A DNA stretch of 64,000 nucleotides from the NCBI GenBank assembly GCA_018873245.2, contig JAEMBT020000003.1:5041843-5105842 (forward strand). Direction: 5' to 3'. Below, one piece after another: positions 13,337 through 24,400 of the stretch (positions are counted from its first letter, which is position 1; every line of letters starts with the position of its first letter). This DNA comes from Archegozetes longisetosus (Eukaryota; Arthropoda; Arachnida; Sarcoptiformes; Trhypochthoniidae). The notes under the pieces were generated by a model that was not told the DNA's origin, made no database searches, and worked only from the letters and a program-made list of their open reading frames with translations. Made by a program: the position numbers and the translations under genes.

Positions 13337-16300
13337 ATGTCAAAACACAAATCATCAAAAACTTCGTCGCCCCCCCACAACAATCAGCCAAATTGGGCGC
13401 ACTATGGGTTAAACACTAATTCATCTACTTATCAACAAAGGCCTGGTTTCGATTCTGCTACTGATAGTAGCAATTTGATGCAAGGTTTGCCCCGTCACAA
13501 CGAACTATTTCTTGAAGATCAGGTAATACTTCTATTCAATCCGACTGTTTTTAATTAATCATTCAGCTTTTCGCTTCGATCTTAATTTTAGGATAGTTTT
13601 GGAAAGCAGTGGTGGAAAGCTAACTTCTTCTTATCTGAACCCATTCTCTTTGGAACTTGGGATGGTGTCTATACTTCATGTGTTATCCATTTGTTTGGTG
13701 TTATCACTTTTCTTCGTGCAGGTTGGATTGTTGTAAGTACTAGTTTATTATCACTCTTCCTGAATAGTATTTCAATTATTGAAGACTATCATGAAAATGA
13801 GCCTTTATTATTCAGTAAAACGTTCTGTACTTATAGCCCATCTAATAATCAATTGTCAGATTACTGTATAGCAACAATAAACGTTTACAGTAGCTTCTCA
13901 TAAATAATCAAGGCTTGTTTCAGAATCAAGATCACAATAGATCGCTTTGATAATCTTTCTGGAACTAATTACTTTTGTTCATCTTCTTAATTATCACTTG
14001 CAAAAAAGATATAACTCAATTCTAAGCAATTTTTGCTCTTTATACATTTTATAATTAACTTATCAAAGATAAGTTTTTACGCTAATGTTTTAGATTTGCA
14101 TATAAATTAATCTTCAAATCATAATCAAACCAGGAAATATTTTATAACAAGGAATTCTATAATTTCTTTATCAAAATGCCAAAAGTTTTCGAGAGCGCGC
14201 ATACACTTAGAAACTCGGCTTTTTGCTTCACTTCTGAAGATCAAATCAATTTATCAAAATTCTTCATGATATCACTTTTTAAACTCTTGAAACTAAAACC
14301 TTTGAGCTCTATAAGCTAGTTTTAAAGATATTTATAATTTTGAGCCTTCCATCTAATTTTCAATCTGCTATTTTCCTCGAAGTTTGAGTTTTTGGATTAA
14401 ATATTACAACCTTCTAAGAAATATTGGAATTAAGATATTCATTGGTATCACAATTAAGTCTATAGGCTATTTATGAGTTAGAAGGGAATGTGATGGAAAA
14501 TTAATGATATTAAAATGATGTTTGATTTTATAACTGTTCTTTAAGTCGTAAATTGTTTAAGGGCTACTTAAAACCTTAATTTACTTTGATCAATAGTTAT
14601 TCCGATCGATAAATACTTCAGATTTCTGAGCACTAATCAAAATCTTCCAGTCGTTTGTATTAAAGCTTATATGTTTCATTGTATATTGTATATTATTGAG
14701 ATAAAAGTTTGGATCAGGTCTTGATAGCTTCTATTTAATAGATACAAGAAATTCTTATGAAATATTAAAGTGCTTTTCTTTTATACTTAATAATAACTTT
14801 TCTTGTGAGGAAAGAGCTTCAGATGACTTGACAACTGAATTGATGATTTTCATTAAATATTACTGAGCAACATTTGAAATAAAGCTCCAACTCTAATTGA
14901 ATTTTAGATTTGTTTCAAACTACAGTAAAATTTTCATTTTTTCGACTAAAGTTTTTCAAGACTCAGTGAAAACCTGTAAATTGATTGTAGTTTTTTAATC
15001 GTCGTCGCTAAGTCTAACATTAGTTCGAAAATTTGCAAAAGAATTTGATAATTTTTTTTTCTCAAATGATCTATATACCAATGTTCTGATAAATAATAAC
15101 TATTAAAACTTTTCTTTGATGATTTTTTTGTAATTATTAGTAGCCATAGTTCACAGTCAGCACCAACAGTGTATTTTTTAATAGTCAATTTATTGAAAGT
15201 ACACACGAAATAACACTCTGATTTCCAATTAGACCAGCACAACTGTGCAACAGATCTTAGAACCTGATCAGATCAATTTATTTTCAGTCTTGTTAGTCAT
15301 TCAAGTACGAACTCACCTTTGCCATTCATATGAATGACAACGATCCATAGATTTTATACTTCTGATTTATTACTTACTGTAACTGTACTGGAAAAAGCTG
15401 TAGTCTCATACAGCAAAGTAGCACAAAGATTACTGATTTACTACGAGGAATACTATCGAAAAAACCTTTTGGCTACATTCTAATGCATTCGTAAAGTACC
15501 AAGAAGTGTATAATTGCCACAATCTAGACATGCTATTTTTGAGCAGACTTACACTTATTTTTGTTAAAGCAAGTTTAATCTAATTCAATAATAAAAAGCC
15601 CAAAATGATGCACTAAAGTCTTACTTAATCCAATTACACATTGAGGCTGAGATAAGGTTATGGCTAATAAAGTCAGTATAATGTTTATATTTCCCTAAAA
15701 AGCATACTTACCAAGTAGTCAAGTAGTCGTTTTGAATATGAAACGACTTTTTCATATTCAAAAAATATTCACGTTTCCAAGATTCTTCGCCTGTCAGAAA
15801 AATCCAGAATTTTATGCGAATCTTTATGGTAAATTCATAAACCAGAAAGTCTGAATGATCGAAATCTCGAACTTTTAAACCTAAACCAATTAACTAATGA
15901 AACTGTTTCTGAATTACAGGGAAACGCTGGAATAGGATTTTCTACTCTGATTGTATTGATTAGTGTTGCAATTTGTTCACTCGCTGCATTGGCTGGTATC
16001 GGTATTTGTGAACGATGTAGTCATTTGAGTGGTGGTGGGACTGTACACGTTTTGATATCTAATGTTCTCGGATCACGAATCGGAGGTGCTGTTAGCATAA
16101 TATATAGTTTTGGTCAAGTGAGAAAATTCTTACATCTCAAACAATTCCATTTTAGCCAATTCTTATCTTTCCATTGTCTCTCATTTCTTCTAAACAGGCT
16201 GTTTCGTGTGCTCTGCATGTCATGGGATTTGCTGAGACCTTTGCTCAGCTTTTGAATGTTAATGATATTTGGATTGAAAGAGCGACCGGTATTATAGTCA

Positions 16301-18177
16301 TTGCCCTGTTGTTAACCATAAATGTGGCTGGTGTCAAATGGGTTATTCGTTTACAGTTCTTACTCTTGTTCTTTCTATTACTCGCCGCAATCGATTTTCT
16401 GGTCGGAGTTTTCATTCGAGATGATCCAGGTACTTAATTCTAACATCTTTTTCATTCCATGTTAGAATGAAACTTCTTCAACTTAGTGAACTTTTTCCTT
16501 TTCTCATAAGAACACGGCGTTATCGGTTATAGTATCAAAAACATTGAAGATAATTGGGGACCAGATTTAATTCACTCAAAGCTGAGTTTATTCAATGTAT
16601 TTGGAGTCTTTTTCCCGGCTGTAACCGGCGTTATGGCTGGTATTAATATGAGTGGAGATCTTTATAATCCGAGTCAAAGCATTCCGATTGGAACATTCAG
16701 TGCGATTGGCACCAGTCTCTTCCTCTATCTATCGTTCGTATTCGGACTCGGGGCCACTTGTACCCGATTTGCTTTACTTAATGATTACATGATTGCTCAA
16801 AAGGCATCTTCGATCGGCATTTTTCTAGTATTGGGTCTTTACATTTCATCGCTCTCTTATTGCTTGGGATCACTATATGCAACTCCACGTATTATACAAA
16901 ATATTGCCAATGAAAACATAATACCAGTTATGAGCATATTTTCTCGCGGGCGCGGACCTAACAAAGGTTTTTCATTGCTATCTTATTTCAATTCGCATCA
17001 CGTTGTCTTATATTTATCTTATTCATACAGTACCCGTTAATGCGTTAATACTCTTCTCAATCGTCACTTTCATTTTCATAATGATTGGAAAAATTAATGT
17101 TCTGGCACCAATTGTCACAATACCCTATTTGCTGACTTATGCATCTGTGGAATATTCTTACTTTTCTCTTGCTATGACTTTTGATATTCAAATAAGGAGA
17201 GAATCCAGATTTATGGCTAACGCTGAGATCTCGAGTCCGACATTTGACAAGACTAAAGGTGCTAAACACTCAAATTATGGCTCTGTTCAGGTCTGTATTC
17301 ATTAACTTGAATTTAGTTTTACTAAGAAGTGGTCGAATTTTAAATTAAATTTTTACCAATCCTATCAGAGTAATGATTTGGATCGATTGTTTCCAGAAAG
17401 AGTTCAACCAAAGCGTATCATTATTAAGAGACAACAAAGTAGTCAAAGCAGTAGCAGATCGTCTTCAGTCACCCAATCTCCAGATGAGCCAGAAGTTGGA
17501 CCCATTGATCACAGCTCCACGAGTAGTGCTGATGAGTCTATTGACAGCACAGGAAGCTCTGTGACTCATGACTCAAAAATAGATCCAAACGAGATTAAAT
17601 GCAAACAAAACGTTTGGTATTCATGGCTTACTAATAGATGGCTTATCTTATTTGGAGCATTAATTAAAGTAATAATCATGTTTTTGGTCCAATGGGGATA
17701 TGCTCTTTCGGCATTTATTACATTAGCATTTCTATGGTATTACATCGGACAAGTCAACCCTGGAGTCTTCCCAGGAATCTCTGAGTTCAAGCTATATCCT
17801 TGGCTCAGAAAACTTCTGCTTCGATGCTTCTGGTAAGTTTTCATTTCTCAAACACTCCGCTTTGGACAATATCACTAAACATTTTGGAGCTTTAGACTCG
17901 AATTTCTTGGAAAGATGGTCTTATTTTGTTTGGATCTTTATTTGATTCATTTGAAATTATATTTGAGTATAAAGTGAATCGCTTTTTGACTCCTCTTTTA
18001 CCTTACAGCAAAACAGGTGCTGATTACGATCAGATCATATTACCTGCTGGAGCTCCAAACTTGGATATGTTTTCGAATCAATTGACTAAAGAAAATACTG
18101 ACTATTCTGCAAGAGAGCCATATCATCAGTCATCGACTTCACAATTCGAAGCGTCACAGGTTTTGGTCGGCAACTAA
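13337..18177 (+). CDS. SLC12A8: SLC12A8-type solute carrier (CCC9)
   Basis: A polytopic membrane transporter of the cation-chloride cotransporter family. The SLC12A8 branch has been proposed in mouse to carry nicotinamide mononucleotide, a claim that is debated. Eight exons join in frame: 13337-13522, 13592-13732, 15920-16117, 16198-16429, 16511-16966, 17031-17290, 17369-17832, 18009-18177, giving 701 residues (human about 714). Diagnostic stretches are FGTWDGVYTSCVIHLFGVI (first membrane segment), NVAGVKWVIRLQFLLLF, PEHGVIGYS spanning the exon 4/5 junction, FGVFFPAVTGVMAGINMSGD, and INVLAPIVTIPYLLTYASVE then YSYFSL. A Ser-rich loop (about residues 500-550) is followed by two more membrane segments. 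The conserved tail has DYDQIILPAGAPNLDM and LTKENTDYSAREPYHQSS. The N-terminal ~60 residues are poorly conserved and polar, so the exact start is less sure. Intron 2 is about 2.2 kb; the rest are short. Confidence 0.95.
13733..15919 (+). other. SLC12A8: Long intron 2 of SLC12A8
   Basis: About 2.2 kb between the exon ending at GGTTGGATTGTT and the exon starting GGAAACGCTGG. It is AT-rich with no exon-like frame on either strand. It contains the perfect hairpin at 15,730-15,763. Confidence 0.85.
15730..15763. repeat. Perfect 14-bp hairpin in SLC12A8 intron 2
   Basis: TTTTGAATATGAAA at 15,730-15,743 is followed by a six-base loop and then its exact reverse complement TTTCATATTCAAAA at 15,750-15,763. 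It is a strong local stem-loop of unknown role. Confidence 0.8.
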
Positions 18178-19770
18178 TGATAATCATAAGAAGTTATCTT
18201 ATATTTTAAATTATAAAATTTTAAACTTGTTATGAATGACAAGCCTATCAAAAACTTATAAGAGTGTGTTGTGATTCAGTCTAATTTGTAAACTTATTGT
18301 ATTTAAAGTATTGTCAAATTTTTATAACAAGTTTTATTATATCAAATATATCTTAAATTGTTATCTTATTGTTCAAATATTTACTCGCAATGTACCCAAT
18401 ATTTTGTTGAAACGTTTCATTAAACTTCAATTGTTATTTCAATTTATTCGAAGAGATCTACCTTTACAACGGATATATTTCGAGTTTAGGTATGATCACG
18501 CAACTTTAGGTATGATTCAGAATGATCGACTTTCAAATTGAAAATCAATTTAACTTTGAGGCATGCGCTGTCTATGTGTTTATTAATGGAAAAGTCCATT
18601 ATGTGTCTAACAAGCTGTAAATCGCGTGATTACAATACAAAATATTAGCTAATTTAGTTTTACCACTAATTTAGAAACTTAGTTATTTTCATACAAACTA
18701 AACTAAGTTGTAAATATGATCGTATTATAGTACTAGCACTAAAATATCATTAACCAAATAAGCATTAGATAAGCTTTATCTTATTTTTCTAGCCACCCAA
18801 TGTCATTTAATGACAATCACGTAAACAGTTTTAGATCCTAACTTAATTCTCATTGAATTATTGCCTTTAACTGCCATACAATCAATAGAAATAACTATTT
18901 CCTATCAAATATTGAACAAGGTTGAAAAAATTTCTCTTTCAAATAAGACTTGTCTTAACTTCTCTTGTTATTTTCTATTTGTTTTTGTTTTTACTATCGT
19001 TAAATTTGATAAGCGATTAAGAATTTGTGGTCAAATTGTTTGATTAGTGACAGGCTGTAATATAGTTAAATAAAAAGCATATGATTTGCAAATATTTAGA
19101 TAAAGTAATTAATGATACGCACTTCCAAAATTTACTACGCATTGCATTAAACTTGTTTACGACGTTTTCTAAAAATAACATAAAACTAATTGTTGTTTTT
19201 TATCCAATCACTTTACGTATTTAGAACGCTACACGAAAATTACGTTCAATAAATACTTGAAAAATTGAACCTCTAATGCTAAACCATCTCACACCTGTCA
19301 GACTACAACAAATGAATACTAAAGTAATAGTAAACAATATTACGCACTATCATTCTTTAGCTTAACAAGTCTAACACTTTAGGTAACCTCTCACTCGATC
19401 AGATGGCTGTTAATGGTTTCAAATCAATTAGAAAGTTTTAAAAACTTTTATTTATAGTGAGTTTCGAGCTATGCAAAACTTTAATGAATTTTTATTTCTT
19501 ACAAAAACTTTCTAAAAGTTAACATCAATCAAAACATAGTAGGATTGTTTGGAACAATTACATCTACTCGTAGACCTTCAGAGTATAGTTATAAACAAAC
19601 AGATTTCTAAGGAGAGGCATAACTTAGCAAATGGTAATTGTTTCTGTCAAACATTCGTTTGTTTTGCGTTAAGCTCAAGTATTTCCAGAAAATTCGATTA
19701 ATATTAAAAGCCATAATTTGTGTTTGGACTGAAGCTATAAAAGTAGATGTTTAGGCGTTAGGTGGGTTTT
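18178..19770. other. Intergenic region after SLC12A8
   Basis: The SLC12A8 3' UTR presumably occupies the first few hundred bases, but no unambiguous AATAAA is seen close to the stop. The rest is AT-rich and shows no coding signal. Confidence 0.5.
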
Positions 19771-19773
19771 AGT

Positions 19774-19812
19774 TGACGTCACGACAAGATCCGAGGCAAA
19801 AGGTATATAAAG
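19774..19812 (+). promoter_or_regulatory. CRE plus TATA-box core promoter
   Basis: A perfect palindromic cAMP-response element TGACGTCA (19,774-19,781) lies 22 bases upstream of a strong TATA box TATATAAAG (19,804-19,812). A transcription start would be expected around 19,828-19,840, where the sequence becomes locally GC-rich and contains the palindrome GAACGTTC (19,832-19,839). This is far the clearest core promoter in the window. The CRE is the classic CREB/ATF site, suggesting stimulus-regulated expression (inference). Confidence 0.65.
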
Positions 19813-19829
19813 GGCTTAGTCGCCCGCAC

Positions 19830-19914
19830 TAGAACGTTCCAAAGCGCACAATGCATTCGAATGCGTACGACTTGTGAACCACTTCAGAACAAAGGACTCA
19901 GCCCTTACTTTAAG
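19830..19914 (+). other. Predicted non-coding first exon with splice donor
   Basis: Downstream of the TATA box, about 85 bases of GC-richer sequence end in TTTAAG followed by the donor GTAACT at 19,915. A short upstream-type frame (ATG 19,851 to TGA about 19,877, eight codons) lies inside. A candidate second exon may begin after the acceptor TGTTTTAG at 20,008. No long frame follows, so this is either the 5' UTR of a distant plus-strand gene or a spliced non-coding RNA. The nearest downstream plus-strand gene is the LRR receptor, whose first coding exon begins at a strong acceptor (33,961). The link is inference. Confidence 0.45.
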
Positions 19915-20758
19915 GTAACTATTAACTTAACTTTTAGTTAATTAAAGCTTTCATTTTAAGTTGTTTATTCGATATTTGAATATAATTTTCATATTGTGAT
20001 TGTTTTAGTGTTTTGTTGGGCCTGAAGTGCGACGAGTGACATGTCGATGAATAACTACGCAGTTACCAAAACCACAATGAGGTCATCACTAAAGTCATAG
20101 GACCTGAACTCAACACGTACTAAATAAGGACTTGGCCAACAAAAACGACTCAAAATAGAAGAATTCATCATTCAGATAAGTATTATTAAGGAATTAGTGA
20201 ACAAACGATTGCTATTCTTTGCAGTAAATCGTGTTTTCGCGACTGAAATTATTCGTTGATAAGTCGTATTCGTTTGCGATTGCCTGAAAACAGGTCACAA
20301 CTCATACATACGTGTCATACAATATGTCACTCATTAATGCAATAGAAGCAAACGCTGTCTTATTTCCATATCATTTATCAAATACTATTCAAGTCTTAAT
20401 TCAATATCTGTTGGAATCTGAGGTTTGATCATTTGTCTTATGACTCATTTGATCCCTATTTTTGAAGAATTCGCGTTTGAGTGAATTCTTCGTTTAACCA
20501 TATTTTTCAATCAGTTATCCTTATGTTTGGTTTCACTGAATCCCCCATTAATTGCCTAAAAGATAGTCTTCAGAAGAATTTTTTAGTGTTTTGCAAATGA
20601 AAAGACGTTAAAGAACTTTTTGCAAGAAGTTAATGGTAACAAAGGTGTAAATTTTGATGCGATTCTCTTTAAATGGTCTCAACGAAACAGCAAATGAAAG
20701 CCTGAAATAATTACGTTGTGTATTAGTAAAGCGTATGTCATAAGAGTTCTATTTATTG

Positions 20759-21130
20759 TTATTGTTGAATATGAGCCAAACGAACAACTCCATTGTTCCT
20801 ATAATTACTTAATTGATCCATGAGAAGCCAAACAGCAAATTTTTTTAGGAAAGCCCAAATCGAGTAGTTAACGTATTTTGCGTTAGATGGTCTAAACTGC
20901 AGTTTGAAGAAATCAGTATAAATGAAATGAGGTCTTAAGGAAAAGCTGAGTTTCATCACACCTAGATTTGCCAACTGTAAACCGTATAAATTTGAAACTG
21001 GATAGTCCAGATTTCTGAAGGTTGCGTCATAACAGTCGTACCATTGCAATAATGATGATTTGTTAGGAGCTCTCTAAAGCGGAATTGCAAGTTTCTCGTA
21101 ATGACAGAGGTTGTGTGGTAATTTAAGCGT
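20759..21130 (-). pseudogene. Possible decayed mariner/DUF4817-like transposase fragment
   Basis: Read on the minus strand, one frame gives SVITRNLQFRFRE and, after what looks like a one-base frameshift, RAPNKSSLLQWYDCYDATF. That resembles the helix-turn-helix region common in arthropod mariner-type or DUF4817 transposase relatives (S-V-x-x-x-Q-R-x-F-R ... R-A-P-x-x-x-x-I/L-x-x-W). The following ~80 residues stay open to a stop at about 20,759 but do not match anything I recognise. There is no ATG start. I read this as a broken mobile-element gene; an unrelated chance frame is possible. Confidence 0.3.
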
Positions 21131-21450
21131 ACAATTCAACGATCGCTGTAACCTAAATATTTAACTCGTAACGCAAGCTGGTCGTTTCTTTTGTCTTCAT
21201 AATGTTGCCCGTAGCGTATCGCTTAGGACGCATCGTTCCATTCAATTTCATTATTCCTGCTTTAAGCTAAAAGTTCAAGTGTCCAGATTTCGTATCCATG
21301 TCCAAATAGGAAAGTCCGACTTGGTTTCATCGAAAGTTGGCAACCCTTTCACGCCTAGGGATTATATTTGAATTAAATAATGCACTGGTTCCCATCCTTT
21401 TTTATATCCGATACCAATAAACCTGCTTGAAGACCAATTTGTTTGCGTAA

Positions 21451-21482
<32 letters not shown>
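21451..21482. repeat. (TAC)n microsatellite
   Basis: About ten uninterrupted TAC units in intergenic DNA. Confidence 0.97.
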
Positions 21483-24400
21483 TATGAATGAGAGTAGATC
21501 GACTAACTATCGAGTACTTGTGCCTTGAATCAAATGCGTTTTGGATCCGATCTCAAAGAGCCAATCATAAAATCATTATTCATAAGTCATGAGCCTTTCT
21601 CGCGAGTTGTTGATTTCATTGAAAATTGGTTTCAAGTTTGAAAAATAGTCAACGAGTTGTATGGAATTTTGTGAGAATAGAAGTAAGAATTGAACTCTAG
21701 AATCAAGTTAACGTGAATATCAAGCGAGAATTTAGAATAATAGTTGAGTGAATCTCAATCTAATTTCAGTTGGAGTTTAGTAAACTGAATGCAGTAGCAA
21801 GTTTAAGCCAACCACCGTTCAGAAGTTCACAAGCAATGATCTATTGTAATATCGAGTTGATCAGTTATCTTTAAATGATTGAAGCGTAATGCCAATACAA
21901 TTTCAGATATAGATTGCATACCAGCTCGCATTGAAGTCGACGACAACCAAACTATTCATTGTTTTCATCTCATTTTTAAAGTGTCATCTCTTACTATTTG
22001 CATTTTATTGTATTTGAATCTTAATATTTTTAGTCTAATTCTAATAGTATTTTATAAAAAAAATTGCAAAATGATGAAAAAATGAATGTATGTGTAGTTC
22101 AGGCTGAGGCCACGATTTCTCACTTTTGTACCTATTTTTTCCTTACTTAAATTCATAGCTACTTTGTAGACTAAGAGTTAGTCTGAAAATCGTTTTGATA
22201 TCAGAACAAGTCACGAGAATTTTAACTGTAAATCAATATTAATATAGTGTTAATATTTTAAATATTTTTATAACTTAAATTTATCAGTTTGTTTCAAGCT
22301 TTCGACTAATTTTTGACTAATAATGAAGTTTAAAAGTTTAGTTGTGAATAAGCTTATAGATTAGGTGAAAATAAGATTGTTCAGAGAAAATTTGATTAAA
22401 ATGAATAATTTTACGATCGATTATCATTTGAGTCAAATATTCGGTTTTAGTTTATTTTTCCGCTATTGTTTGAGACCACTGACCCATAGTAATTTGTAAG
22501 TTAAAGTTAGGTCAGCCTTATCTAGCATAACCTAACCTTAGCTAAATTGTTGAATTTGTCATTTTATAGTTGTCATTTAAAATTTCGTTATTGTAATTTT
22601 TGTTTCCTCTCAAGTCCCTGATAAAGTTCCAGAGGTTTGAAATCTCTCGGATTAGCATTTAATTCTAATAAATATTTTCTTTCACTAGAGTCTAAAGAGC
22701 TTACTTTTATTTAATTAAACCAATATATTGAATTTGGATAATTTTAAAATTACTCCCAACTTTTTTTACAGCAACCAAAAACTTAACCATGAATTTTCTC
22801 TTGTAACAGCACTATTCAGATTGCCTCGTGGCCTAACCTTTTATGTGATCTCAGATCAGTGTTAAAACTCGAACCCTCTAGGGTGCAGGTCGAGTAGTTT
22901 CATTGAACTCATTTCATACAACTTCTATCAAAATATCTCAATTTTGAGTAATATTTAACGTTTAAAAAGTTTTCAACTTGTCACTGAGACTAAATTTTTG
23001 CACTATTAAAGTTTTATCTTGTATGATTTGTGATATCTTCTAAACAAAATACTGAAGAAAAATATTACATAATTCTATTTAATTTTTTTCTCAATTTGTA
23101 ATGCATTGAGTTTATTTCTATATAGGATGTAAACCACGGAAAAGTTACTAAAAGAAAAAATGTAAATAACATTATTTACTTTAACTTTTATCAGTGTTTG
23201 TATAGAAGAAAGTTGTGGTAATCGTTTTTGAACTGTCTTGAAATGTTTTGAGCAGTCAATTTTAAAGTAACAATTTTATAAATTGAAGTAAAGTTATCAC
23301 TTTTGTAAGATTGAAATTTGAAAGTTATGAGGTCTATACCTTATAAAGATTGAACTGCAAGCTTAATGAATATCTACATATCTTGCCTTAAGATACTTAT
23401 TACTGCTTTTTTTAGAAAACTTGAGTATTTTTTTTTTTTTTTGTCATAAATTTGAATTTAGAGTAAATTGACTTAATCGATAGGATTTGAATTTTTCTAT
23501 GATTTTAATGACTTATTGATGAACAATCAATGTTACTTATTTCTCATTATTTGAAAACTCATTTATTCATTTCGATTAAAGATTTTGGTAGTATAAGAAA
23601 TCAGTTTAGAAACTGTTTTAAAAACTTTTAATATGCAATAATGGTTATTATTTGAGTTTAGTCCTATTAAAAAGGTTTAAAACTTTTGACAATTGATAAG
23701 TCAATAAAAACATTAGTGCTCAAAATTAAAGTTAATTTAAACAAGTTTTGTTTGTTCGTCAATTAAATCACCTTTAATAGTGTTATTTCAATAATTCATT
23801 TAAAATAAGTTTTAAAGTTATCAGATGAACGTAACTAACAGTTGTGAAAGTGTAAAATTTAAAATTGTTTTTGTTTCATATTTATGCCTATTTAAGTTTT
23901 TTTGTGTCAGTTTAGCATTTCTGTAGCTCTTGTTCAAATTTTATTTAATTTTCTACTTAAAGTTGTATATTCTTATTTCATGCTATCATTTTTCTCGGAA
24001 ACTTCATACTGAAATTGAGTACAAAATATAAGTTAATATATAAGTTACTGTCAAATTGCTGACTTGATTGTTATTTGTAAGTTAAAATATAGTGCAATAC
24101 CTCAAAAAGGTATCAAAACAAGAAGTTCGTATGTTTGACGTTGTTTATGAAGGTAACTAACTCAAAGCTAGATCAGAGTCGGTGCGAAACTAAGTTAATG
24201 ATTTGTCTTCATCTAAACTCTGTTCTCTTCTGGCCTCTTCAGTAGTGAGTCCACTTTTAAACTTGTGGCAGTTTTATAAGACTAGTTTTCTATCCAATGC
24301 ATTAGAACTGAACTTTTTTATTTAATGGTGCTTTTTGACAGTTTGACCAAATCAGAGATTCATAACTAAGTACAAAATGCTTTTATTGTTAAGAGAATGA

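Noticed and set aside
22865..22905. ACTCGAACCCT motif recalling an inverted tRNA B box
   Set aside because: The consensus is not matched exactly, and no acceptor stem or A box at the right spacing was found.
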